From NCBI GenBank assembly GCA_036378155.1, contig DASUXA010000025.1:1-37313 (forward strand): a stretch of 37,313 nucleotides of DNA. Direction: 5' to 3'. This document shows positions 16,197-24,474 of the stretch, one piece after another. Below the pieces are notes generated by a model. It did not search any database, was not told the origin of the DNA, and saw only the letters and a list, made by a program, of their open reading frames with translations. Position 1 is the first letter of the stretch, and every line of letters begins with the position of its first letter. The translations under genes and the position numbers were made by a program. The stretch comes from DASUXA01 sp036378155 (GTDB lineage: Bacteria; Actinomycetota; Actinomycetes; Mycobacteriales; Micromonosporaceae).

Positions 16197-16203
16197 TCCG
16201 TTC

Positions 16204-16887
16204 GTGGCTGAGCGCATTCTCGTGGTGGACGACGAACCGTCGGTTCGGCAGGCGGTGAGCGAGGCGCTGCGGTTCGAGGGGTACGACGTGACCGTCGCGG
16301 GCGACGGCGCCGAGGCGCTGAGCCGGATGGGTACCCATCCCGTCGATGCGATGGTGCTGGACCTGGTCATGCCGGGGCTGGACGGGCTGGCGGTCTGCGA
16401 ACGCCTGCGTGGACAGGGCGACCGCGTGCCGATCCTGGTACTGACCGCCCGCGACGCGGTCGCGGACCGGGTCGCCGGTCTCGACGCGGGCGCCGACGAC
16501 TACCTGGTCAAACCGTTCGCGCTGGACGAACTGCTGGCGCGGCTGCGTGCCCTGCTGCGCCGCGCCCGCCCCGAGCCGTTCAGTACCGAACTGCGCTTCG
16601 CCGACCTGCGCCTGGACCCGCAGACCCGGCTGGCGTACCGGGGCGACCGGGCGATCGAGCTGACCCGGACCGAGCACGCCCTGCTGGAGTTGTTCCTCCG
16701 CAATGCCGGGCACGTGCTGTCCCGGGACATGATCTCGGACCGGATCTGGGGGTACGAGCTGGGTCCCGCGTCCAACTCCCTGGAGGTGTTCGTCGGCATC
16801 CTGCGGCGCAAGACCGAGGCGGGCGGCGAGCCCCGGCTGCTGCACACGGTGCGCGGGGTCGGGTACATGCTGCGGGCACCGGTGTGA
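16204..16887 (+). CDS. OmpR-family response regulator (MprA-like)
   Basis: A 227-residue two-domain regulator. The receiver domain (1-115) has the acidic pair at 9-10, the phosphoacceptor Asp53 in VLDLVMPG, Thr in LTARD, and Lys in DYLVKPFAL. The C-terminal winged helix (about 130-227) ends in the typical LHTVRGVGYML. The sequence is close to M. tuberculosis MprA (RILVVDD, GLDAGADDYL). It probably responds to envelope stress through the sensor kinase it overlaps by four bases (GTGA). A likely target is the efflux operon just downstream, which has 11-bp-period direct repeats in front of it. Confidence 0.93.
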   Translation: MAERILVVDDEPSVRQAVSEALRFEGYDVTVAGDGAEALSRMGTHPVDAMVLDLVMPGLDGLAVCERLRGQGDRVPILVLTARDAVADRVAGLDAGADDYLVKPFALDELLARLRALLRRARPEPFSTELRFADLRLDPQTRLAYRGDRAIELTRTEHALLELFLRNAGHVLSRDMISDRIWGYELGPASNSLEVFVGILRRKTEAGGEPRLLHTVRGVGYMLRAPV

Positions 16888-18239
16888 GGTCGCGACTGCT
16901 CGCCCTGGGCCTGCGTGGACGGCTCGGGCTCGCCGCCGGCGCGGCGGTCGCGTTGGTCGTCGGTCTGGTGACCGCCCTGGGGTACGTGATCGTCCGGCAC
17001 GACCTGGTCGGCGACATGGACGGCGAGCTGCGCGCCGCGTACACGTTGAGCCGGCAGGCCGCGGTACGGGGCGACCCCCCGTGGTTCGCCGAGACGATCA
17101 CGCAGCCCCCCGCCGAGGTGCAGTACGTGGCACCCGACGGGACGGTGACCACCTCGGCGGGGGAGCGGCTGCTGCCGGTGACCGCGCGCACCCTGGCGGT
17201 GGCGGACGGACGCGACGACGCCTCGTTCCTGTCCGACGCCGACGTCGCCGGTACCCACCTGCGGCTGCTCACCGTGGCGTGGCCGGACGGGGGCGCGGTA
17301 CAGATCGCGCTGCCCATGACCGACCTGGACGCCCGGCTGTCCCGGCTGGCGGCACGACTGGCGTGGGTGGGTCTGCTCGGGCTGGTGCTCGCCGCCGCGC
17401 TGACCTGGCTCGTCGGTCGGGCTGTGCTCAGTCCGGTGAGCCGGTTGACCGACGCCGCCGAACGCGTCTCGTCCACCATGGACCTGACGCACCGCATCGA
17501 TACCGCCGGACCCGACGAGCTGCACCGCCTGGCGGTCAGCTTCAACGCGATGCTCGACGCGGTCGCCGCCGCCGTGGACGCGCAGCGGCAACTGGTCGCC
17601 GACGCGTCCCATGAGCTGCGTACACCGTTGACCAGCCTGCGCACGAACGTGGAGTTGCTGGCGCGGGCGGAAGGGATGGCGCCGGCGGACCGATCGCGGC
17701 TGGTCGCCCGGATCGACGCGGGACTCGCCGACCTCAGTGGACTGGTCGGCGACATCATCGACCTCGCCCGCGGCGAGGAGGCCGCGGAACTGGTCAGCGA
17801 CGTACGACTGGACGCGGTGACCCGGGACGTCGCGGAGCGGGCGGCCCGCCACTGGTCGACCGTGTCGTTCACCACCACGGTCGAACCGGTCCTGATCCGG
17901 GGCGTCGCCGACCGGATCTTCCGGGCGGTCACCAACCTCGTGGACAACGCGGCGAAGTTCTCGCCCGCCGGCGGCGAGGTCGAGGTCGAGGTGCGGATGG
18001 TGGACGGCGGGGGACAGGTACGGGTGCGCGACCACGGTCCCGGCGTCGCCGAGTCGGACCTTCCCCGGGTGTTCGACCGGTTCTACCGGTCACCGAACGC
18101 CCGCAACGTACCCGGCGCGGGGCTGGGCCTGGCGATCGTCGGGCAGGTGGCGCGCAGTCACGACGGCTGGGCGCGGCTGGAACGGGCGCCCGACGGCGGT
18201 ACCGTCGCCGTCTTGTGGTTGCCCCTGAGTTCGCTGTGA
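16884..18239 (+). CDS. Sensor histidine kinase (MprB-like)
   Basis: A 451-residue membrane kinase. Membrane helices lie at about 13-35 and 150-172 and enclose an extracytoplasmic sensor segment. A HAMP domain (SPVSRLTDAAERVS) follows, then the H-box DASHELRTPLTSLRT with phospho-acceptor His243. The HATPase domain has the N-box NLVDNAAKFSP (about 350), DHGPGV (about 384) and the G2 box GAGLGLAIV. GTG at 16884 overlaps the regulator's TGA. Together with the regulator it forms a complete two-component system; the stimulus is unknown, but the MprAB resemblance points to cell-envelope stress. Confidence 0.93.
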   Translation: MRSRLLALGLRGRLGLAAGAAVALVVGLVTALGYVIVRHDLVGDMDGELRAAYTLSRQAAVRGDPPWFAETITQPPAEVQYVAPDGTVTTSAGERLLPVTARTLAVADGRDDASFLSDADVAGTHLRLLTVAWPDGGAVQIALPMTDLDARLSRLAARLAWVGLLGLVLAAALTWLVGRAVLSPVSRLTDAAERVSSTMDLTHRIDTAGPDELHRLAVSFNAMLDAVAAAVDAQRQLVADASHELRTPLTSLRTNVELLARAEGMAPADRSRLVARIDAGLADLSGLVGDIIDLARGEEAAELVSDVRLDAVTRDVAERAARHWSTVSFTTTVEPVLIRGVADRIFRAVTNLVDNAAKFSPAGGEVEVEVRMVDGGGQVRVRDHGPGVAESDLPRVFDRFYRSPNARNVPGAGLGLAIVGQVARSHDGWARLERAPDGGTVAVLWLPLSSL

Positions 18240-18293
18240 ATTCGCTGTACCGGGCGCGATTTTCAGCACTGGTTCAGCTTGCGTCACTACAAA
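18230..18293 (+). promoter_or_regulatory. Regulator-binding region: two 11-bp-period direct repeats plus -10
   Basis: TTCGCTGT occurs at 18230 and 18241. TTCAGC occurs at 18262 and 18273. Both pairs have an 11-base period, the one-turn spacing of OmpR/PhoB-type half-sites, and the pairs are about three helical turns apart. A -10-like TACAAA (18288-18293) lies ten bases after the last repeat and seven before the ATG at 18301, which has no ribosome site. This is the layout of an activator-dependent, leaderless promoter. Confidence 0.55.
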
Positions 18294-18300
18294 GCGCGGC

Positions 18301-19587
18301 ATGCGACGACGACTGTGGTACGGGCTGGGCGGCGCCCTCGTGGTGGCGGCGACGGCTACGACCTTCGTCCTGACCAGGTCGCCCGGCGACGCGAGCCAGG
18401 CGAGATACCTGACGGCCACGGTGACCCGGCGGACCGTGGCGGACACGATCAGCGCGACCGGAACGGTGCAACCGGAAAGGACGCTGGCCCTGGCTTTCGC
18501 TGGCGGCGGGGGAGGCGGCGGCAACTCGGGCGGCAACTCGGGTGGCGGGTCGACGGGCGGGTCGGCGACTTCGGTCGCTTCCGGCGCGACCGTGGTCACG
18601 TCGGTGACCGTCACGGTCGGACAGCAGGTCAAGGCTGGGCAGGTCTTGGCGAGGATCGACGACAGCGCGCAACGGCAGGCGGTTGCCTCGGCGGAGGCGC
18701 ATCTCGCCGCCGCGCAGGCTCGCGCCGACGCGTCGGTACCGACGACACCCGCGCCTGCGCCGACCCGGAGCGGTCAGCCGGCGCCCAGCCCCGCCAGCAC
18801 GGCGCAGCAGGCCGCCCAGCACCAGGCGGACCTCGCCTCGGTGAACGACGCGCAGCAGCAGGTGGCCAGCGCCAAGGCGGCGCTCGCCGCGACCGCGCTG
18901 ACCGCACCCGTCGCCGGGGTGGTCACCGCGGTCGACGTCGCCGTGGGGCTGCCCGCCCCGGCCGGCGCGGCGGTCCAGATGCGTACCGGCTCGATGATCG
19001 TGCAAGCCTCGATCGGCGAGGCAGACGTCGCGAAACTCCAGGTCGGACAGGCGGCGCAGGTGGTCTTCACGGCGCTGGGCGCGACCGCCCCGGCGAAGGT
19101 CGCCACCCTGCCGACCGCAGGGGTGAGCAGCGGCGCCAACGCGAACGCGGTGGTGACGTTCCCGGTACAACTGACACTCGACCGCCCGGTCGACCGACTG
19201 CTGCCGGGCATGTCGGCGCAGGTCGTGGTGACGATCGCCAGTAAGGACAACGTCCTGGCGGTACCGTCGTCCGCGGTGAACGGCGGTCGCGGGCGGTACA
19301 CCGTCCAGGTGCTCCGCAACGGCGCTCCGGTGACCCGCTCCGTCGAGATCGGACTGGCGACCGCCGGGTACACCGAGATCGTCTCCGGACTGACCGAGGG
19401 CGAAACCGTGGTGGTCGGCGTGGTCGGCGCGACGACCGGGGCGAGCCCGACGGCGCGCCCCAACCGGTTCGGCGGTGGGCTGAACGGGCCCGGAGGCGGG
19501 TTCGGCGGTCCGGGCGGGGGCGGCAGCCGGTTCGGCGGCTCGCGGGGCGGCAACGGTGGCGCCGGCGGCGGGGGCAACGGTGGCTGA
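18301..19587 (+). CDS. Membrane-fusion/adaptor protein of a MacAB-type system
   Basis: A 428-residue HlyD/MacA-like adaptor with an N-terminal signal anchor (WYGLGGALVVAATATTFVL). The barrel-sandwich domain is split by a glycine/serine-rich loop at about 67-92. A shortened, Pro/Ala-rich hairpin follows at about 140-190, then the second half (LTAPVAGVVTAVDV), a beta-barrel domain (LLPGMSAQVVVTIASKDN) and a membrane-proximal domain (GLTEGETVVVGV). The last 40 residues are almost all Gly, Asn, Phe and Arg. In Gram-positive bacteria such adaptors work with MacB-type ABC transporters to export lipids or peptides. It overlaps the ATPase gene by eight bases. Confidence 0.88.
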   Translation: MRRRLWYGLGGALVVAATATTFVLTRSPGDASQARYLTATVTRRTVADTISATGTVQPERTLALAFAGGGGGGGNSGGNSGGGSTGGSATSVASGATVVTSVTVTVGQQVKAGQVLARIDDSAQRQAVASAEAHLAAAQARADASVPTTPAPAPTRSGQPAPSPASTAQQAAQHQADLASVNDAQQQVASAKAALAATALTAPVAGVVTAVDVAVGLPAPAGAAVQMRTGSMIVQASIGEADVAKLQVGQAAQVVFTALGATAPAKVATLPTAGVSSGANANAVVTFPVQLTLDRPVDRLLPGMSAQVVVTIASKDNVLAVPSSAVNGGRGRYTVQVLRNGAPVTRSVEIGLATAGYTEIVSGLTEGETVVVGVVGATTGASPTARPNRFGGGLNGPGGGFGGPGGGGSRFGGSRGGNGGAGGGGNGG

Positions 19588-20305
19588 CCCCGACACGCTG
19601 GTTCTCGGGGACCTGACGCCGGTGTCCGAACCGGTGATCGAGGTCAGCGGGCTGACCAGGGAGTACCGGATGGGTAGCGAAACGGTGTACGCGCTGCGCG
19701 GCGTCGACCTGACCGTCCGCGCGGGCGAATCGCTGGCGATCACCGGTCCGTCCGGGTCCGGCAAGTCGACCCTGCTGCACGTGCTCGGTCTGCTCGAGCG
19801 CCCGACCAGCGGGACGTACCTGCTGGCTGGTACCGACGCCGGCAGCCTGTCCGACGACCAACGCGCCGGGCTGCGCAACCGGAGCATCGGGTTCGTGTTC
19901 CAGAGCTTCAACCTGATCCCCGGCGAGACGGCGGTGGAGAACGTGGCGGCGCCCCTGGTGTACGCGGGGGTGCGGCGCGCCGAGCGGATCGCCCGAGCGG
20001 AACGGGCGCTGGAACGTGTCGGGCTCGCCGAACGCCGCCGCCACCTGCCCAGCCAACTGTCCGGCGGGCAGCGGCAGCGGGTGGCGATCGCCCGCGCGCT
20101 GGTCACCGACCCGGCGCTGCTGCTCGCCGACGAGCCGACCGGCAACCTGGACAGCCAGTCGGGCGCGGAGGTCCTCGCGCTGCTCGACGAACTGCACGCG
20201 GACGGGCTGACCACCGTGGTGGTGACCCACGAGCGACGGGTCGCCGAGCACGCCGACCGTACCGTGCACGTGATCGACGGCGAGATTTCGGCGGGGCAGC
20301 GGTGA
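19580..20305 (+). CDS. ABC transporter ATP-binding protein (MacB/LolD type)
   Basis: A 241-residue ATPase of the MacB/LolD/FtsE group. It has the A-loop Tyr in LTREYRMGSETVYALRGVDL, Walker A GPSGSGKST at about 56-64, a Q-loop FVFQSFNLIP, the signature LSGGQRQRVAIARAL at about 160, Walker B LLLADEPTGNLDS and the H-loop VVVTHE. These features are typical for export or mechanotransmission partners of FtsX-like permeases. The GTG at 19580 is preferred over an in-frame GTG at 19556, which lies deeper in the adaptor's glycine-rich tail. It overlaps both neighbours, giving one adaptor-ATPase-permease operon. Confidence 0.94.
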   Translation: MADPDTLVLGDLTPVSEPVIEVSGLTREYRMGSETVYALRGVDLTVRAGESLAITGPSGSGKSTLLHVLGLLERPTSGTYLLAGTDAGSLSDDQRAGLRNRSIGFVFQSFNLIPGETAVENVAAPLVYAGVRRAERIARAERALERVGLAERRRHLPSQLSGGQRQRVAIARALVTDPALLLADEPTGNLDSQSGAEVLALLDELHADGLTTVVVTHERRVAEHADRTVHVIDGEISAGQR

Positions 20306-21528
20306 GCTTCGCGGAGGCGTTCCGGATCGCGATCCGCCGGCTGCGCGGCAACCAGGTACGCACCATGCTCACCACGCTCGGCGTGACGATCGGGGTGGCG
20401 GCGGTGGTCGCCCTGCTCGCCGTGGGTCAGGGCGCGCAGAAGCAGCTCACCGCCCGGATCGCCAGCCTCGGCACGAATCTGGTGTCGGTACAGGCGGGGT
20501 CGGCGGTCACCAACGGGGCGCGGGCAGGCGCCGGTACCGCGGCGACGCTCAGCGTCGACGACGCGAACGCGATCGCCGCCGACCCCGGCGTGCTCGCGGT
20601 CGCGCCGGAGCTGTCGGTACCCAACGCGACGGTGGTCGCCGGTCGCCAGAACACCACGACGACCGTGCTCGCGACCGACGCCGCCGAGGCGACGGTGCGC
20701 GGGTACACGATGGCGTACGGCTCGTTCCTCACCGGTTTCGCCGACGAGCGGGGGCTGCGGGTCGCGGTACTCGGCGCGAACACCGCGATCGACCTGGGAC
20801 TGTCCGGTCGGCGCGCGGTCGGCGCGCAGATCTCGGTCGACGGAGTGACGTTCACGGTGGTCGGCGTGGCGGCGCCGAAGGGCGGGGCGGGCGCCAGCGA
20901 CCCGGACGACGTCGTGTTCGTCCCGCTGAGCGCCGTCGCCGGTCGGCTGGTGCCGCTCGGCACCACCCGCGGGCTGCGCTCGATCGGTGTCTCGGTGCGC
21001 GACCCCGGACAGGTGGACCAGGTGATGGCGCGGTTGAGCCAGGTGCTGCGCACCAGCCACCGGTTGACCCCGACCACCCCCGACGACTTCCGCCTGACCA
21101 GTCAGGACCAGCTGCTGCAGGTCGCCGACGACCAGGCGGCGACGCTGCGTGACTTCCTGCTCGGCATCGCCGCGATCGCGCTGGTCGTCGGCGGGATCGG
21201 GGTGGCGAACACGATGATGGTGTCGGTCCGCGAACGCACCCGGGAGATCGGTACCCGCAAGGCGATCGGCGCGCGCCGCCGCGACATCGGGCGGCAGTTC
21301 CTGGTTGAGGCGGTACTGGTGACGTTGGTCGGCGGAGCGTTCGGCGCGGTGCTCGGCTCGGTGGTCGCCGCCGCGGTGGGTCGGGCGGTCAACGTGTCCG
21401 CCCAGCCGAGCCTGCTCGGTATCGCGGTCGGCTTCGGCGCCGCCGTGGCGGTCGGGGTGCTCGCCGGGTACTTTCCGGCGCGGGCGGCGGCGCGGCTCGA
21501 TCCGGTTGACGCTCTGCGGTACGAGTGA
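20302..21528 (+). CDS. ABC transporter permease (MacB/FtsX type)
   Basis: A 408-residue permease. One N-terminal membrane helix (MLTTLGVTIGVAAVVALLAVG) is followed by a large extracytoplasmic MacB periplasmic-core domain (about 45-270), then three helices at the C-terminus and the FtsX signature region MVSVRERTREIGTRKAIGAR. It ends PVDALRYE, the standard family C-terminus. GTG overlaps the ATPase stop (GTGA). With the adaptor and ATPase it makes a complete MacAB-like system that would move a substrate across or out of the membrane; the substrate is unknown. Confidence 0.94.
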   Translation: MSFAEAFRIAIRRLRGNQVRTMLTTLGVTIGVAAVVALLAVGQGAQKQLTARIASLGTNLVSVQAGSAVTNGARAGAGTAATLSVDDANAIAADPGVLAVAPELSVPNATVVAGRQNTTTTVLATDAAEATVRGYTMAYGSFLTGFADERGLRVAVLGANTAIDLGLSGRRAVGAQISVDGVTFTVVGVAAPKGGAGASDPDDVVFVPLSAVAGRLVPLGTTRGLRSIGVSVRDPGQVDQVMARLSQVLRTSHRLTPTTPDDFRLTSQDQLLQVADDQAATLRDFLLGIAAIALVVGGIGVANTMMVSVRERTREIGTRKAIGARRRDIGRQFLVEAVLVTLVGGAFGAVLGSVVAAAVGRAVNVSAQPSLLGIAVGFGAAVAVGVLAGYFPARAAARLDPVDALRYE

Positions 21529-21534
21529 CCGTCG

Positions 21535-21574
21535 CCGGGTGTGCGGGCGTCCGACCGGACGCCCGCACACCCGG
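21535..21574. terminator. Bidirectional terminator between convergent genes
   Basis: Nineteen-base perfect arms around AC, between the permease stop (21528) and the convergent rfbA stop (21613). Confidence 0.8.
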
Positions 21575-21612
21575 ACACCCGGCGACCGGACGCCTGACCC
21601 GCCGGTGGGTGT

Positions 21613-22482
21613 TCAGTGCCCGCGTTCCAGCAGGTCGAGCAGGTATCTGCCGTACCCGCTCTTGACCAGCGGCTCGGCGAGCGCGCGCAACTGGTCGTCG
21701 TCGATGAGACCCATCCGCCAGGCGACCTCTTCGATGCAGCCCACTTTGAGGTTCTGCCGTTCCTCGAGGACGCGTACGAACTCGGCGGCCTGCACCAGCG
21801 AACCGAACGTGCCGGTGTCCAGCCAGGCGGTGCCCCGGTCGAGCACGGTGACCCGCAACTCGCCGGCGCGCAGGTACACGTCGTTGACGGCGGTGATCTC
21901 CAACTCGCCCCGGGCGCTCGGTTTCAGTCCCTGCGCGATCTCGACGACCTTGTTGTCGTAGAAGTACAGCCCCGGCACCGCGTACGAGGACCGCGGCTTG
22001 TCCGGCTTCTCCTCGATCGAGATGACCTGCCCGGACGCGTCGAATTCGACGACGCCGTACTCCTGCGGGTTGGACACCGAGTACGCGAAGATCCGACCGC
22101 CGTTGATCGTCTTGTGCTGGCTGAGCTGTCGACCGAGACCCACGCCGTGGAAGATGTTGTCGCCCAGGATCAGCGCCACCGACTCGTCGCCGACGAAGTC
22201 GGCGCCGATCAGGAACGCCTGCGCGATGCCCTCGGGGCGTTCCTGCACCGCGTAGCTCAACGTGAGCCCGACGTGCGAGCCGTCACCGAGCAGCCGCTGG
22301 AACTGCGGCTGGTCCTCGGGCGTGGTGATGATCAGGATTTCGGAGACGCCCGCCATCATCAGAGTGGACAGCGGGTAGTAGATCATCGGCTTGTCGAACA
22401 CCGGCATGAGCTGCTTCGATACAGCCTTCGTGATCGGCCACAGCCGTGAGCCGGTGCCACCGGCGAGAACGATTCCGCGCAC
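21613..22482 (-). CDS. rfbA: Glucose-1-phosphate thymidylyltransferase
   Basis: Makes dTDP-glucose from glucose-1-phosphate and dTTP, the first step towards dTDP-rhamnose and other deoxysugars. It is a 289-residue nucleotidyltransferase. Residues 3-16 hold the nucleotide loop GIVLAGGTGSRLWP, with the catalytic lysine nearby in SKQLMPVFDKPM. ILGDNIFHG, SIEEKPDKP, and GELEITAVNDVYL are family landmarks. The length matches the short RmlA class. GTG at 22482 follows a TAAGCT -10 by six bases (leaderless). rmlB, rmlC and rmlD are not in the window, so it acts with genes elsewhere. Confidence 0.95.
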   Translation of the reverse strand: MRGIVLAGGTGSRLWPITKAVSKQLMPVFDKPMIYYPLSTLMMAGVSEILIITTPEDQPQFQRLLGDGSHVGLTLSYAVQERPEGIAQAFLIGADFVGDESVALILGDNIFHGVGLGRQLSQHKTINGGRIFAYSVSNPQEYGVVEFDASGQVISIEEKPDKPRSSYAVPGLYFYDNKVVEIAQGLKPSARGELEITAVNDVYLRAGELRVTVLDRGTAWLDTGTFGSLVQAAEFVRVLEERQNLKVGCIEEVAWRMGLIDDDQLRALAEPLVKSGYGRYLLDLLERGH

Positions 22483-22488
22483 CGCGAC

Positions 22489-22494
22489 AGCTTA
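22489..22494 (-). promoter_or_regulatory. -10 element for leaderless rfbA
   Basis: TAAGCT on the minus strand, six bases before the GTG at 22482. Confidence 0.5.
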
Positions 22495-22655
22495 GAGGCG
22501 TGCCGCCGGGGACGCCGAAGGGCGGTCGGACCAGGGCGTACAAAGGGGAGGGAAACCGCTGCCGCGGGCGACCGTGAGGACGAGTGACGCAGCTCAAACC
22601 AGCGGTGTCCGGAACATCACAGTTTGCCGGCGGGGACTGGGCGAGGATAGAAGCC

Positions 22656-22853
22656 ATGAGTACGCCCACGCGATCGTTCGACATCACCATGCCCGCACGC
22701 GCGGTGGTCTCCATCGCCAGGGACGTCGCCGTACGGGTGCTCGGTGAGGAGCGGTTGCGCAGCGCTCAAGCCAACGCGTGGCAGGCGGTCTGCGCCGACC
22801 GGGAGCGAGCCGACGAGCGGGCCGCCCTGCAGCGGCTGTTCACCTCGGGCTGA
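22656..22853 (+). CDS. Small uncharacterised protein (65 residues)
   Basis: From ATG 22656 the product reads MSTPTRSFDITMPARAV..., with an amphipathic middle (SIARDVAVRVLGEERLRSAQ) and a charged helical C-terminus rich in Arg, Ala and Glu (CADRERADERAALQRLF). It is probably a small all-helical cytoplasmic protein. GAGGA lies about nine bases upstream. An upstream in-frame ATG at 22584 would add 24 residues of unlike composition and is less likely. I do not recognise the family. It sits alone between the divergent rfbA and the convergent GGDEF gene. Confidence 0.6.
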   Translation: MSTPTRSFDITMPARAVVSIARDVAVRVLGEERLRSAQANAWQAVCADRERADERAALQRLFTSG

Positions 22854-22898
22854 CCGCCCGACCGGCGCGGCACGTCCGCCCGGTACCTGCCTGCCCGG

Positions 22899-24416
22899 TC
22901 ACGACGCGCGGGGACGTCGCTTCGCCTGGAGCATCACCAGGTCGGCGGTCTCGAACGCGGCGGCGACCTCGTCGGGACGGGTGACCTCGGCCCATCCGAT
23001 GGTGACTCCGATCGGGGTACCGGGCACCAGCGCGTTCCAGTCCTCCGCCGCGACCGCGGCGGACACCCGACCGGCGACCTCCAGCGCCTCGGTTTCGCAG
23101 GCGTCCGACAGCACCAGGACGAACTCGTCGCCGCCGTACCGGGCGACGAAGTCCTCCTGCCGCAGCACCCGGCGCAGGATCCGGGCCACCCGCTGCAGCA
23201 CCAGGTCACCGGCGAGGTGCCCGTGTACCGTGTTGACCTGCTTGAATCCATCGAGGTCGCAGACGCCGAGCATGACCCGCCAGCCGAAGCCCGCACGTTC
23301 CCCGACGTACCGCTCGAGGTGCCGGCGGTTCGGCAGTCCGGTGAGCGGATCGGTGAGCGCCTCGCCCTGGTACCGCGCGACGCTGCGGCTCAGGCTCTCG
23401 TGCTCCAACCGGGCGGCCATCCCGTCGACGAACAGGTCGCGCAGCTTCGTCATCCGGGCGCTCGCGACCCGGAACGCCTGACGGTCGGCGGTGTACGCGC
23501 CGACCGGGTCGCCCGCCGCGAGCAGCGCGAGCGCCCGTAGCCGGGGCAGTTCCGCGGCGCCGAGCGTCTCCGCCGTGACCAGCAGTCCGTCCATCCGGCG
23601 CAGCGCCTCGTCCGGGCGACCCTCGCTGATGGCGAGGCAGATCGCGCCCAGTACCCGCAGGTCCCGGCTGCGGATCGTGTCGCTCGCCGAGTCCAGCAGC
23701 GGTCGCGGGTCGGCGTCCGGAACGACGCCCAAGGTGCCCAGCCGCGCCAGCCCGTACCCGTACGCGCTACGGCTGATCGGCCGGATGCCGGCGGTACCGC
23801 CCGGCGCCGCCCGCCGGTGCCACGCCAGGTCGGCGGACAGGTCGCGCAGGATCGTCAGGCAACTCTCGGTGTCCCCGTGCTGGTCGTGGGACACGGCGAG
23901 GCGCAGACGGATCGCCGGTACCACGAAGTCCGCCTCCACCGCCCCGGCGGTGCGTGCCACCCGGCGCGACTCCTCCATCGCGGCCAGGGCGTGACCGTGG
24001 AAACCCACGTACGAGTACGACATGGCGAGGTTGTGCCACGCCCAGGCGAGGTCGGCGTCCTCCCGTCGTACCCGCTTCAGCGCCCGGGAACTGTTCACCA
24101 GGTGCGTCGCGCACCGCTCCAGGGCGCCCTCCAGGTGCGCCACGATCGCGGCGAGCGCGTGGACCTGGGCGATCCGGTCGGGTTCCGGGTGCGCCCGGGT
24201 CGCCTCGAACGCGGCGCGCAGCGTCTGCGGGTACTCGCCGGACCGGCGCAGGTTGATCAGCGCGGTCAGCCGGAGAACCAACGCGTCGGCGCGCCGGAGC
24301 GGATCGCCGCCGCGAATCAGGGCGTCCAGCAGCCCCAGGGCATCGTGGGAACGCCCGGCGAACAGCAGGGTGCGCGCACGTTCGATTTCGGTGTCGACGT
24401 CGGCGGTACTCGCCAC
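22899..24416 (-). CDS. TPR-GGDEF protein (diguanylate cyclase)
   Basis: A 505-residue soluble protein. Residues about 8-320 are helical repeats of TPR type (for example AWAWHNLAMSYSYVGFHGHA), a protein-interaction scaffold. A GGDEF domain follows, opening with DPLTGLPNRRHLERY. The active-site motif GGDEF is intact at 428-432. An RQED (419-422) lies five residues before it, the canonical inhibitory I-site. The DLDGFKQVN metal-binding segment is also present. It should make c-di-GMP and be product-inhibited. GTG at 24416 has GAGGAG seven bases upstream; the frame is open to 24464 but without a ribosome site. Confidence 0.9.
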   Translation of the reverse strand: MASTADVDTEIERARTLLFAGRSHDALGLLDALIRGGDPLRRADALVLRLTALINLRRSGEYPQTLRAAFEATRAHPEPDRIAQVHALAAIVAHLEGALERCATHLVNSSRALKRVRREDADLAWAWHNLAMSYSYVGFHGHALAAMEESRRVARTAGAVEADFVVPAIRLRLAVSHDQHGDTESCLTILRDLSADLAWHRRAAPGGTAGIRPISRSAYGYGLARLGTLGVVPDADPRPLLDSASDTIRSRDLRVLGAICLAISEGRPDEALRRMDGLLVTAETLGAAELPRLRALALLAAGDPVGAYTADRQAFRVASARMTKLRDLFVDGMAARLEHESLSRSVARYQGEALTDPLTGLPNRRHLERYVGERAGFGWRVMLGVCDLDGFKQVNTVHGHLAGDLVLQRVARILRRVLRQEDFVARYGGDEFVLVLSDACETEALEVAGRVSAAVAAEDWNALVPGTPIGVTIGWAEVTRPDEVAAAFETADLVMLQAKRRPRAS

Positions 24417-24474
24417 GGTGCGACTCCTCGGGGTCGCGGTGATCCGGCCGCTCGCCGGTGTCAATGATTATGTG

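Noticed and set aside
24022..24474. Longer N-terminus for prmC
   Set aside because: It would overlap the divergent GGDEF gene; the added residues have no similarity to PrmC and adjacent GTG codons at 24472/24475 fit better.
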